This document shows positions 35,135 through 45,803 of a DNA stretch of 64,000 nt, one piece after another (the stretch's first letter is position 1; every line of letters begins with the position of its first letter). Both the position numbers and the translations under genes were made by a program. The notes beneath the pieces were generated by a model. It saw only the letters and a program-made list of their open reading frames with translations, was not told where the DNA came from and did no database searches. This stretch comes from Apricaphanius iberus. Lineage: Eukaryota; Chordata; Actinopteri; Cyprinodontiformes; Aphaniidae. The stretch spans positions 620,001 to 684,000 of the forward strand of contig JAPXFQ010002662.1 in the NCBI GenBank assembly GCA_028564705.1, written 5' to 3'.

Positions 35135-36365
35135 CTGTTGGGGGGAAAAATCTCAGCTACATTTAATATAAACACCAGGACTGGTTTGAAAAGTGTGCCT
35201 TTACTTCTGAGTGGCAGCATAGAAAAAAGGCCAGATATGATGCAACATTAGGCAAAATCAATACAACTACTCTTCTGCAGTGATTGGATTTCATCACACT
35301 ATGTTCAATACTTTGTTGATGGAAAAAAAACTCTTTCGATCCTTGTAATTATGGCATGTTATGCTGGTGGTGAGACAAATCAAAGAGAAATCCTTCAACA
35401 AACTGTTACTTACTTAACAAAAGAGCAATTTACTGATCAATGCAGCAGAATGTTAAAAAAATGTTTTTACTTTCCTGCAGAGAAGTCTGGATTTAAGAGG
35501 ATCCTGACTTGAAAAAAAACATCTAAGAAACCAAATTAAGATGTGACTAAACCCATTAAGGATATTAAATAATATACATACATTTACATAATACATAGGC
35601 AAATAACTGCCCCCCCCAATTAACTAATAATAATAATTATCTTGTTACCTATACATCTTGAACCTGCTGCATTTATTCATGTTACAACTACAAGTATTCA
35701 ATGCATTTTATTTGGATTCTATGTTACAGACCAAGACAAAGTAGTGTGTATTTTTAACTGGAAACAAGAACAGATGCATCCAAATTTTGCACCAACAAAA
35801 CTTTTAAAGCTATAAGATGCATTTCTATTCAGCCTCCATATTCTAATACACTTACATAAAATCCAACACAATCAAAGGTATGTAAGATATCATTAGTGTA
35901 AAACACAGCCTCATTAAGTCTAATGAACACAGCAGACAGGTAAAGGATACATTTTTGCGAAGTTTAAAAAAAGAGTTTAACATGGCTGAGCTGACAGAGG
36001 GGTCAAAAAAGAGTATTATTTGGAAAAGACTCAATGGTGATGTTGGAGGGACTGGTGAAATGCACATCTCATGTGGAAGAGTCTTAAAGGGACAATTATT
36101 AGTATAGCACTCTACAAATGTGGTCTTCATGAAAAAATAGCAAGAAGTGAGTAATTGTTACAACAGGGTCAATGTAAAGTTTGTCAAAAGTCATGGAGGT
36201 GAGGGAGCAAACATGAAGGTAGGTGGCCTGATATTGAATTAAACACAATTTTGCAATTGCGGTTTTTCCATTAATTAACAAGCTCAGTTTAAATCACAAG
36301 TTTTGACCCGAGGAAGAAAAGTGAAGGATGTGAACATTTACAGTAGATATATTCATATTGCAGGC
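35135..36365. other. No gene or recognised repeat
   Basis: AT-rich sequence. Nearby Harbinger remnants might extend into 36000-36365, but I cannot trace them. Confidence 0.45.
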
Positions 36366-36371
36366 ACGGCA

Positions 36372-36563
36372 CTAGCACTCATTATCAGCCATGAGGAGTA
36401 GACGTAGACGGCTTGTAGAGGCATTGGAGACACAAGTCCCTTGTATATGGGAACAGTCTTGGTAAATGCTTGAGTTTCTTTGCCATTTTGAATCTAATAA
36501 ATTGGTTAAGCCTTTTTCACCGACCAACTCAGTCTCTTTGTGAACCCAAACATGCCGCGCCAT
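36372..36563 (-). pseudogene. MYB/SANT-like domain fragment of a PIF/Harbinger element
   Basis: The minus-strand frame begins MARHVWVHKETELVGEKG and continues NLLDSKWQRNSSIYQDCS. This matches the N-terminal MYB/SANT-like domain of the second Harbinger protein (family pattern W-x-KETE-L, then LLDSKHQRNSSIYQ). In autonomous elements that protein binds DNA and assists the nuclease-type transposase. Here the match ends after about 40 residues, before the third helix, so the gene is broken. A MITE-like stretch lies just upstream on the same strand. Confidence 0.55.
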
Positions 36564-36647
36564 CTTTCTCCTCCTAATACTACTTTGTTTGTTTTTTTAC
36601 TCGCAGTAACACCCGGTTGTTGCTCTGACTCATGTGATGCAAAAAAG

Positions 36648-36822
36648 GGGTTTCCATTGCTATTTTGCGAAATATGTCAATTTTGATACGCTCGAAATGC
36701 CACCTCATCCAAGTGCAAAAGCTTGAAAAAAAAGGAGAGTTTTTTTCTAAATTGTTTTTTCCATTTGGCAAATTTATTTTCACACATTCAATTTGCGCAA
36801 TTTCATGGGCAATGGAAACACA
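36648..36822 (-). mobile_element. MITE-like segment with GTTTCCATTGC inverted ends
   Basis: GGTTTCCATTGC (36649-36660) and the complement of GCAATGGAAAC (36809-36819) make short inverted ends around an interior with TTTTGCGAAATATG and ATTTGCGCAATTTC. It lies directly 5' of the MYB/SANT-like fragment, so it may be the leader and terminal repeat of that Harbinger copy. Confidence 0.5.
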
Positions 36823-36824
36823 TC

Positions 36825-37084
36825 TACAGTGATGGTAGCATGTGGCTGTGGGTGTAAAAAGTTGAGATTGATACAACAGTGGAGTGGTGTGCATCATATA
36901 TAAAATAATTCCAGAACTAAACCCAATTAAAAATCTGTGTCAGTACTTGATATTAAAGTTTACAGATCATCTCTATCCAATAAAACTAAGCTCAGGCTTG
37001 GCACCAATGGGTACCCATTCAGGTACCAGGCCCACTCAAGACAAATTCAAACAACTGTGTAAATGATTTTGTAACCTTCTAGCA
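36825..37084. other. No gene or recognised repeat
   Basis: AT-rich, unassigned; part may belong to the Harbinger remnant. Confidence 0.4.
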
Positions 37085-37648
37085 GGGCATTCCGTAAGCT
37101 GTTAATTTGGACTTTTGGATGCAGTAAAGAAGATGTGGTTGTATGCAAAAATTGATATTATAGCTTGGCTTAATAACAACTAGAGCAAAGCTAGCAGAAG
37201 CATGGATGATGCTAATATGTCACCAGTCTTAGAATGCCCAGTTCAACCTTGACAGGCATTCTAGTCCACACTCCTTACTAGTAGGTGACAGTAATGTACC
37301 CATTTGTTGTTTGCCGACCACCAATAAACATCACAAAGAAGAAGAAGTGTACTGTGTTATTTTAAGGCTAAAATGAGCATCCTAATGGTAGTTTTGATGA
37401 AAACTTGTCAAGGTTTTCAATGGCAAAGTATGGTGAATTTTGGATATAAGACTCGATGTAGACTAGCTATTTTACTGGAGGACGCTAGTTAGGCCCTTGT
37501 GGACGTAAAAAAGTTTTTGTTTGAGAACGCTCTGTTCTGTCAATGATTTGTGGCCTCTAACGGACAGTAAGTTGCACATTACCGCACTTTGTGAGTGGTG
37601 TGACAAATGGGTTTAATGTGTTATGATTGTTTCCTTAATTTGCAGTAA
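37085..37648 (+). repeat. Dispersed repeat family A, copy 2, left part
   Basis: Diverged match to 21930-22500 (AGCTTGGCTTAAT at about 37171, CCATTTGTTGTTTGCCGACC at about 37299, CAAAGAAGAAGAAG, CTGTTCTGTCAATG). It is cut at 37648 by the pogo-like insertion and resumes at 38415. Confidence 0.6.
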
Positions 37649-37650
37649 TA

Positions 37651-38414
37651 CCGTATCGACCCGGATATGGGATAACGTTTTTTTTCAGTTTAAAACAATG
37701 TAAAAATGTGGGCTCGTCTTATAATCGGGGTCTAAACATTGACACATGATAATTGTCTAGGGTCGTTAAACAACCGTAACAGCAGAGGGCGCCAGCTTGC
37801 TGTAAAGCCAGTGACCTCATTGTGGCTGGCGTCATCAATTGGAACAGAAAAATGGAGAGGTACTGTCTGGAGCAGAGTGGATCACAAGTAGGGCAAATTA
37901 AAGAATAGAGGCAGAGTTATGATGCTAACTTTAAGATGATGGTGGTCAATGCAGCAGATGCATCAGACAACTGTCAGGCAGCCATATTTAATGCATGGAA
38001 TGGCAGTGAGGATGACGTTCTGTGGGATCGCAGGATGAGAGTGAGCACAACGAGGCAGAGGACGTCTGTGAGTAAATGCCTCATGCAGACTTTTGATGTG
38101 TAATGTGACTTTTGATTTGACATGTAATGAGCAAAGTTCTGACAGTTTTCATGTAAAAATGTGGGGTTGTCCTCATCTCAGTTTTTATTAAGCATAGCTA
38201 GACTCTTGCTTTAATAGAATATACATTGCAGATCTTTGTGACTGCAATAACAGGCAAATATTAAAGCAGTCTGTAATTATTATTTGTGACTTTATCAAAA
38301 TTTCAATACATATAGTTTCTTTAAAAATGAATTTAGTCTTTTTAAAAAGATTAGTCATTAGAAATGGTGGGGTCGTCTTCAAATCGGGGTGGTCTTATAT
38401 TTAGGACAATACTG
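37651..38414 (+). mobile_element. pogo/Tigger-like DNA transposon remnant (764 bp)
   Basis: Terminal inverted repeats: CCGTATCGACCCGGATATG on the left and, in complement, CAGTATTGTCCTAAATATA on the right, each flanked by TA. The inner ends carry GGGCTCGTCTTATAATCGGG (left) and GGTCGTCTTCAAATCGGGG (right). A coding trace starts near 37852 (MERYCLEQSGSQVGQIKE then stop) and continues RQSYDANFKMMVVNAAD, matching the start of pogo-type transposases (family pattern RKSYTAEFKLKVV). The catalytic domain is absent, so the element is an internally deleted, dead copy. It sits inside repeat family A; copy 1 at 22497 shows the empty site. Confidence 0.65.
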
Positions 38415-38475
38415 TAATTGGAATAACAAGAGCCTCAGCTTCAAAATGATGTAACATGCATATGCATATGATATG
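38415..38475 (+). repeat. Dispersed repeat family A, copy 2, right part
   Basis: TAATTGGAATAACAAGAGCC then CAGCTTCAAAATGATGTA corresponds to 22498-22540 of copy 1. Confidence 0.55.
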
Positions 38476-39419
38476 AATATTCTCCCCCCCAGCTAAATTC
38501 TTCTGGCTCTGGGTCTGATGGAGTTTGAGCCGTTTAGCCAGTAAGAATGGGCAGAAATGCCCTTAAATGTTTGCAGATGTAACTGTATAGAATAGGGAGT
38601 TTACCTGAGTGTGAATGAATATGGATATCCATTCTTTTTGTTAAAAAAAACCTAGAGATCAATAAAAAATTGTTTCAATTCTGCTTCACAATTAGTCCCT
38701 TCACTGTATTAGTATAAAAAACATAATTACATTGAAGTGCATTACTTTTTATGTTTTTAGGTTAACAAAGTTCAATTAGCACAATATTTCACACCAATAT
38801 TTGCTAAAGGGGCCACATAATCCTTCCTCCCATCATTCTAAATTAGATTTTTGTTAAAATTAACAGATATATTTCCATTCTAAACAATACATCTTCACCG
38901 TTAAACAGCAGCTAAAGTTATGATTTTACACCTTGTAGTATCTAGCAAACTTTTTCCTGTACATAACTGTACAGATATTCCTAAATAATAAAAATAAAAT
39001 AAATTCAGCAAATATAAACCTTTAATCCTATAGTAAAATTATGCAAACATATTAACCAGATAGAACTCTGGAAACCGCTAAAAAAGAACACTCTTCCAAC
39101 ATCACATACACCTACAGAATGTACACACAGACCCGCACCTCTTGCCTTGTACAATTACAGAATTACAGCATCTTGGAAATGAGACATGACAGAAAAAAGG
39201 CTGCTTGTTCTGTAGAGAGCTGTGTTTTCTTTAACTCTCTCTGCCTCACACACACACTCACACACAAAAGCCTTCCTATAATGAAGCATTCCCCCTGTAC
39301 GCGATGTCAGTGACACAAGCTCCATTACCTGACCTGTCACCACAGCGTCGAAGTGACGGCCTGTCACATACTGTTTGGTTGCCATGGCGAGAGACACGAA
39401 ATCTGCTTGATTCGTAACG
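38476..39419. other. No gene; X-box-like motif near the end
   Basis: AT-rich up to 39100. GTTGCCATGGCGAG at 39378-39391 is close to the RFX X-box consensus. A 90-codon minus-strand frame here has no recognised domain. Confidence 0.4.
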
Positions 39420-39678
39420 CAAAGCAAAGCTTTGATTGGTTCACCTGTTCGAAAATGTGCGGCTCACTGTGTGCAGGTATCTGCCGATACACAAAGTGTG
39501 TAGAACTGATTAAGAATGAGACTAGGTATGATCTCCCTGTTCCTCAAGACACACTGCCCTCCCTGCATGTTTTAGATGTTTCCCTGAACACATCCTCTAG
39601 GGGCACAAAGAGGTACATTTTATACTTTATCTGAAAACTTAGAATTATATTTGTATCACATAAAATGACAGAAAAATG
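39420..39678 (+). repeat. Triplicated unit, arm A (direct)
   Basis: 259 bp, identical by eye to arm C at 39939-40197. An open frame through it (DWFTCSKMCGSLCAGICR..., about 70 shared codons) matches no known protein, and its inverted sister is frameshifted, so it is probably not coding. Confidence 0.8.
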
Positions 39679-39684
39679 GAAGTA

Positions 39685-39938
39685 CATTTTCTGTCTATTT
39701 TATGTGATACAAAATATAATTCTAAGTTTTCAGATAAAGTATATAAAATGTACCTCTTTGTGCCCCTAGAGGATGTGTTCAGGGAAACATCTAAAAAACA
39801 TGCAGGGAGTGGCAGTGTGTCTTGAGGAGACAGGAGAACATACCCTAGTCCACAATTCTTAATCACATTCTACACACTTTGTGTATGGCAGATACCTGCA
39901 CACAGTGAGGCCGCACATGTTCGAACAGTTAGAACCAT
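39685..39938 (-). repeat. Triplicated unit, arm B (inverted, diverged)
   Basis: Inverted copy of the same unit with scattered substitutions and small indels. Only about 6-10 bp separate it from arm A, so A and B form a near-perfect hairpin with arms of about 250 bp. B and C also meet head to head around CAAAGCAAAGCTTTG. Confidence 0.8.
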
Positions 39939-40197
39939 CAAAGCAAAGCTTTGATTGGTTCACCTGTTCGAAAATGTGCGGCTCACTGTGTGCAGGTATC
40001 TGCCGATACACAAAGTGTGTAGAACTGATTAAGAATGAGACTAGGTATGATCTCCCTGTTCCTCAAGACACACTGCCCTCCCTGCATGTTTTAGATGTTT
40101 CCCTGAACACATCCTCTAGGGGCACAAAGAGGTACATTTTATACTTTATCTGAAAACTTAGAATTATATTTGTATCACATAAAATGACAGAAAAATG
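39939..40197 (+). repeat. Triplicated unit, arm C (direct)
   Basis: Identical by eye to arm A over 259 bp, at an offset of 519 bp. Confidence 0.8.
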
Positions 40198-40690
40198 ACT
40201 TCATTTTTTTCCCCGTTTTTTTTTATTGAGCTGTAGTTGTACTGTTTTAGAAAATGTTTAAGAAATGCTTTTTTCTTTAATTTCAATTTGCTGTAATATA
40301 TATAATAAGGTATTGCATATTCCCATGCACATGCTCATTAATTTGTATTATCCCTGTTGTAAATAAATAAACTCAAAATCAATAAAGAGTTATTTAAGTA
40401 TTATTCTGGATGAAAGCAAATCGATGCAGACTTGTTAAAAATATATGTGGTCTAACATCAAAATGGTAAGGTTTGGAAAAGTTGGAAAAACAGCAATAAC
40501 TTAAAAAAGTTAAATATTTCAAACCCAAAAACAAACAAATGTGAAATTTGCAGCTGTTTTGTAAAAAATCATAAGCCACTAACAGTAAAGCTCCCTTCAT
40601 CTGATCAAGTGTAACTGCCAGTTTATCAAACAGATGCTAGACTGTTTTACATTTATGACTTACTCTGTAAGAAATATATCACTTTCGATT
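40198..40690. other. No gene or recognised repeat
   Basis: AT-rich with poly-T runs (40205-40226). Confidence 0.5.
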
Positions 40691-41091
40691 CATGATCAAG
40701 CTACCAACTTTGTGGACAGTTTCTGGACAACTGTTTGAAATAAATAGTTGGCTCAGAAAGCTGATCCTAGACCCACCGTATGGAGGGAGCCACAGACAAG
40801 TGAGGAAGAGGAGTTATGGTCCCATTCCGCTGAGCCATAAAGTCGCTATTGTGTATTTTTCCCCAGAGCTGAGAAAAAATACAAGTAATTGATTTAATTG
40901 TTTCCTTGTTGGGTCAGATCTGCTGTCGTTTATCATGGTCAGATCCATCTTTCCGCCTTTTTTCCATCCCTCTTTCTCTATCTCAGTCTCTTCTTGTTTG
41001 TTCAACTAATTTACTTTATTGCCCTGATAGCTCCCCACCGTCTCTGACTAAAACAATTACAGTCGCTTCCCCCTCCATCTCTTTCCCTCTT

Positions 41092-41094
<3 letters not shown>
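40691..41094. other. Unassigned; more complex sequence then a CT-rich tract
   Basis: 40700-40870 is non-repetitive and less AT-rich; 40950-41094 is pyrimidine-rich. The frame at 40906-41169 ends in a His run that is only the translation of the CAT repeat. Confidence 0.35.

Positions 41095-41139
<45 letters not shown>
41095..41139. repeat. CAT trinucleotide microsatellite (15 units)
   Basis: Uninterrupted CAT units. Confidence 0.95.
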
Positions 41140-41912
41140 TTTGCCTCTTCAGCAGAGAGCACTAATTAGTCCTGAGGCTTCAGAGCTGCACTTCACTCTC
41201 CAGCTTTCTAACTTTTCTCAAGGCTTTTCACATTTCTGTGTTTTTGTTTTTTTTTAGGTAGCTATGTTTTTGCAATTAAAGTTCCACTGATTTTTTAAAA
41301 AGGAATTTTACAGCAACTTTGTATCATTCATATTAAACGTTTAGAGCTACCTGCATTTGCATTTGATTGACATACATTATGTTTGCCATGGACTGATTAA
41401 TCAGTGTAAAAAAAAAAAAAAGAACAGTTTATATTAGTAAATAACAATATTACCTTTAAGATATGCATTTTAATAATACAGTATACCATAAGAAAATTGC
41501 TTGGATTCAGGTATACTATTATAATAATAACATCATATTATTAATTCATTTTGCAATGTTAGTTTGAAAGAATCAATTTAACTTATCTAATAGAAATTAA
41601 ATAATCTTCTACACAAAACTACAGAAGTTAAAGAGAATGGTTTCGGTTATGTTTAATTACACCTTTTATACCATATCCGAAGTCTGTCAGCTGATTATAC
41701 AATTTTTGTGATTTTTACCAAGGCTTATACAGCTGGATACAAGCAAGTATGGATGCTATTTGTGTAAAAAGTATGAATCAGGTCGAAAACTACAGCAGCC
41801 AGAAACATTTGTGTTTAAAATAGTCATTTAGAGGTGAAGAATCCAGCATTTTATGTTTAAACTGAAAAAAGCAAAGCAAAAAATATTACCAACCAGCACG
41901 TTGGAAACCTTG
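41140..41912. other. No gene or recognised repeat
   Basis: AT-rich unique-looking sequence. Confidence 0.5.
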
Positions 41913-41942
41913 CATCATCATCATCATCATCATCATCATCAT
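41913..41942. repeat. CAT trinucleotide microsatellite (10 units)
   Basis: Uninterrupted CAT units. Confidence 0.95.
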
Positions 41943-41999
41943 ATGAAATTAAAAAATATTAATCTAATCAGGAATTAAGCAAGAAAAATGTTTTAAACT

Positions 42000-42338
42000 T
42001 GGGATGCAATGATACCACATTTTTCAAACTGATACCACACCGATACTTGGATTTGAATACTTGCCGATTGCCAGTGCAGATACTTCTACCACACAAAGGA
42101 ATGCAATAAAGGGGAAGACAATTTTGATTTTCTTCTGTGCTTGTTTAAAAAATGATGGCAACAAATTAATTATTATCAATACAAATGACCACAAAACTAA
42201 AATTTCAAGTTATTTTTTTTTGGGTGAAATTATTGCAGAATTTCCAGATAAGTATCGGTTAATGGTATTGGTTAACTGATTCCAATACAAGAACACTAGA
42301 ACAGACTTGGTCCTGATACCAGTATCGGTGCATCCATA
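42000..42338. mobile_element. hAT-like non-autonomous element, copy 1
   Basis: Ends read GGGATGCAATGATAC on the left and, in complement, ATGGATGCACCGATAC on the right. The interior carries the CCGATAC / TTGCCGAT / CAGATACTTCTACCACAC words of a widespread fish hAT-type MITE. An 8-9-bp direct repeat, TTTTAAACT (41991-41999 and 42339-42347), flanks it, the length expected for hAT target duplications. About 340 bp, no transposase. Confidence 0.65.
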
Positions 42339-42639
42339 TTTTAAACTTTAATCCAGTAAATATATTCTGTTACATATCATTATAGATTCAACAAATTCAT
42401 TCATTAATTTTGTAGAAATAGAAATGAGCCATGCACATACTTATATTATATGAGGTAAAGAAACATAAAACCTCTTAGCTGAGAATTTATTAGGGAACAA
42501 AAAAAGCTTGAGGCTTGAATTGAAGAAAATACTGTCTTCAACAGACCAGAGAACCACACTAATCATTTTTTTATATAATCTTTCAGCACCTGTTTAGGTA
42601 CATGAAGAACTTCTTTACAACGCTAAAATAAATTTGCAA

Positions 42640-43000
42640 TTAGGACTTTCATTATGCTGAATTAATGCATCATGATTTGCATGAAAACAATAATTTGTAT
42701 GAAACTAAACTCCGTTCCACACGCCTGTCAGTTAGTCCCTCCGTCTAGCTGCAGACAGGATAGCATTACATTGTCAGCAGTAATTTAACTCTCATCTGTC
42801 TTCACTAATTATTGTCACATTCATCAGATTCATCAAGAGGGGCTCTCACAGGGATTGCAGCATTTGCCTTTAATACAACATCAGCTGCTATTAGGACTGG
42901 GGAAGCTGAGAGGTGACTGTGTGTCTGTCGCTAATTAGACCAAGCTGTGTGATTAATTATACAGTCCGCCTTTTTTACTCCAGGGCTTGAGGATGATGAT
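42640..43000. promoter_or_regulatory. Candidate regulatory block with a POU/SOX-type motif pair
   Basis: ATTTGCAT (octamer, 42675-42682) is followed after GAA by AACAAT (SOX-type, 42686-42691). In complement this is a SOX site, 3 bp, then an octamer, a spacing known from the FGF4 enhancer. Many TAATTA words (about 42802, 42930, 42950) lie downstream. The block is unique and AT-rich, so single motifs carry little weight; function is inferred only. Confidence 0.25.
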
Positions 43001-43009
43001 ACTGATGGT

Positions 43010-43215
43010 AAGAAAAATAACCACAGATGAGGGAAGAGAGAGAAGGATGGCTCGAGAAAAGGAGAAAGAAAAGGAAGGGAAGATTTGAAAGGTAGAAAGA
43101 AATGGTAGAGGAACATTCGAGGAGGAAATCAGCGAATGATGGCGAGAAGGAGAGTTCAGAGATTCCAACTTCAGAGCAAAGAAGAGAGGGAGCGAAGCAG
43201 AGAGGTGAAGTGTTT
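43010..43215. other. Purine-rich tract
   Basis: About 200 bp of A/G-biased plus-strand sequence (GAGAGAAGG, GAGAAAGAAAAGG, AGAAGAGAGGGAGCG). The minus-strand frame of 136 codons across it is a Ser/Phe/Pro artefact of composition. Confidence 0.65.
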
Positions 43216-44046
43216 TGTCATGAACACTCAGAGTAATTCCCACCTGACAAAGAGGCCCTGAATCAGGGGGGAAATTGCAACTTGTCACCCAGCAAATAAA
43301 CTGCCCCGATAACTGATTAATAATGCACACCTGGGACAGCTGCACACAGTCACTCACACACACTCAAATGCAGATGTAGGCACATGCTGAGGCACACTTG
43401 TAAACATAGTAAGAGCCAACACTCTGCAGATCTCTGTGCAAATTAAAGCCTGTGCACACACTCATGAATTCACGCAAACCCACGGATACTCACACAATTA
43501 TGCACATTCATACTTTGGAAATTCAGCCAAATTCAGAAACTCACACTCTTCACTCTCCACACAAAATTATCTGCCATTCAAATTTAAGTAGCATCATTTA
43601 TCCTATAGTTAGGCACAAATAATATTTTATTTTGAAACTATAAAAATAAAAAACCAGAGCAGAAGGTTCAGAGGTTCAAGTCCTTACTCCAATATTATTG
43701 TTGATAACTTCATTGTTCAGTGCTGTTTAATAATAGTTGTCCAATTTATACACTGTAAATTGTAGTGTTTTTGCTTTTTAATCTACAGTGGAAAGCATTT
43801 GCTTGCTGCTGGAGGAGACCAGTCTGAAGTGAAGCTAAATATTTGATTGATTTCTTAATTCTAAGTATCTCAAAAGCGTAACCGAAAACGCATAAAAATT
43901 AAAAAAAAAAGGTATCAGGTTGGACTTTCATAAATCTCTCAAAAATATTTGACCTAAACACAAAGGCCAGCTTGTGATCAAAATATGTTTTACTTTAATG
44001 GTATTATAAAAACATCCTTCTGTCAATAAGCCCTTTTTCGAAAACC
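43216..44046. other. No gene; degenerate CA-rich stretch
   Basis: 43330-43520 has scattered CACACA and ACTCACAC words without a clean repeat. The remainder is AT-rich. Confidence 0.45.
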
Positions 44047-44080
44047 AGTTATTAATAATAATTAATTATTATTAATAACT
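44047..44080. repeat. Perfect 34-bp palindrome
   Basis: AGTTATTAATAATAATT followed directly by its exact complement, with no spacer. The outer words AACCAGTTA (44043-44051) and TAACTGGTT (44088-44096) form a further dyad around it. Confidence 0.9.
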
Positions 44081-44330
44081 AGGATAATAACTGGTTATTA
44101 TTAACCAGTTAATAATAATAATTTATTTATTTTTTGCATATAAAAACTTTTTTTGGGCCTCAAGTGCATCTTTCTTATTTTTTAATCATCTTTTTAATAC
44201 CTGCTTTATCACATTATTTCCCTTTTTGTACTTCGTATCTTCGTATCGTAACGACGCCCACCTTAAAACACCCATTATAAAGGGGAGTTTAATCAGTGCA
44301 CTTGTATTGAAAGCATTGTTCCAAATATAT

Positions 44331-44354
44331 ACCATACCATACCATACCATACCA
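44331..44354. repeat. ACCAT pentanucleotide microsatellite
   Basis: Four full ACCAT units and a partial one. Confidence 0.9.
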
Positions 44355-44864
44355 CAGACCCTCAGAGACTGAAAGAAAACTAATTTAATGCAAGCTTTGC
44401 AACTGCGTTGATGGTCAAGTGCTCTCTGAGCTGTTGTGGGAGAAAACGACTCCTTCCATCAAACAAAGATGAGTCTGCAGTCCTGCAGGTGTTCTTAATA
44501 TTTTACAAGCAGATTGGATTACAAGACAAACTGAGCAGAAAGAACGGTGCCATGCTCAAATGCAAGACGTTGTTCAAAGGCTCCACAATATTAGGAAAAC
44601 ATGCAACTACAATATTGTTTCTGAAAAAACATATTTTTCTTCAATCCTCTCATGATTTTCCATCACTGTCTGTCCTACTCTACATTATCTTTTGGATATG
44701 TGTCTGTAAATTATATGGTGTTAAATTTTGTAGTAAAAAAAGTTCCATCCAACTAGTTAATTTCATTATCAGTATGCAAAGTGGGAATTAATAGGCATTT
44801 TATGTAGTATGACCTAGTATATATTACATACAAGCAGTCTTTTGTTATGAGAATACTGCACATA
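44355..44864. other. No gene assigned
   Basis: The frame at 44408-44791 (127 codons, plus) begins MMVKCSLSCCGRKRLLPSNK. I see no domain or family match and no splice or promoter context; chance cannot be excluded. Confidence 0.4.
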
Positions 44865-45012
44865 CTCAGGGAATCTGCTGGGATTCTTTACATAGAAAAC
44901 ATTTAACTGATTGGAATGTTTGTACAACTGTGTTGAAATAACTTTTGTTTTAAAGTTCCTTGAGATGACATCTGTTGTGCATTGGCACTATATAAATGAA
45001 CTGAATTGAATA
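44865..45012 (+). mobile_element. L2-type LINE 3' tail
   Basis: GAATCTGCTGGGATTC, AAGTTCCTTGAGATGACATC and TGTGCATTGGCACTATATAA ending in TGAATTGAAT. It belongs to the same tail family as 28590-28745 and the complement of 26852-27010. Confidence 0.65.
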
Positions 45013-45244
45013 TTGATATTCCATAAATGATCACGTTTCAACATATTGGCCAGCAATAACACAATGAATCTTAAATTGTCCAAAAAATTAGGTCAGTGCA
45101 GTAAACCAGATCATTCCAAACATTGTTCATTTCTGTTGTGATATGAATTTTTTTATGTACTGCTATACCACTGAATAGCCCAGGCAATGTCCGGAACATT
45201 TGATGTGAGAGAGTGTTACAGCCGGGACAAACTGCTACACACTG

Positions 45245-45803
45245 AGGCTATGTATACACGTAGGCAGGCTAAAAAAAAAAAAAAAATTCCTCAGCTTGTT
45301 TAAAAACAAAATCCATACATATATAACTGTATAAGTGTTTTTTAAGCACATTCTTATAGAAGTGGGAAACCTGAAGGGGGCAGTGGTTCACCCAAATCCT
45401 ATCCACTCAGAGTAACTTTCTACTCTCTAACTTCTACATAAAGCAGTGATAGAGTTTGCAAAAACAACAAAAACAAGCCAGCAAAAAGCTGTTTGACAAT
45501 CAGTGACAATCAGTAATGCCATCACAGTTCTGAGGGCATAAATGCTGTTTCTGAGAGGAAACCTGTCGCACAAGTGATACTGGAGCAATTTTTGTCACAG
45601 ACAGCGATGTTGCGGCACTTAAAATTCTGGTTTCATTGGTCCACACGCAGATTCTGAAAATGGAGAAAATGCAGATCTTAACTTTGGCCAGAATTTTTAG
45701 AAAGATTAGTTTTTTGGTGATAAAAATCATCATTTGTGAATAACAAGCCAAACCACAGATTAATATTGTTTAATGAGATACCCTGCTATGTGTGGACAAG
45801 GCA
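45245..45803. mobile_element. MITE-like element with GGCTATG...ACACGTAG-type ends
   Basis: Left end GGCTATGTATACACGTAGGC and, in complement, right end GCCTTGTCCACACATAGCAG form an imperfect inverted repeat. The 560-bp interior has no coding sequence I recognise. Ends of this kind are common in fish MITEs. No target duplication is clear. Confidence 0.45.

Noticed and set aside
39353..40153. Two frames sharing an identical stretch of about 70 residues, as a duplicated small gene
   Set aside because: The identity follows from the duplicated DNA itself; the inverted sister arm has frameshifting indels and no protein family matches.
41095..41139. CRISPR-like or other array
   Set aside because: Simple trinucleotide repeats without spacers; no CRISPR structure is present anywhere in the window, as expected for an animal genome.
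40906..41169. Protein with a long His run
   Set aside because: It is the translation of a CAT microsatellite.
42953..43363. 136-codon minus-strand open frame
   Set aside because: Largely antisense to a purine tract; Ser/Phe/Leu-rich with no domain.
44408..44791. 127-codon plus-strand open frame starting MMVKCSLSCCGRK
   Set aside because: No recognised domain, and the sequence shows no codon or context support; kept only as a note in the unassigned stretch.
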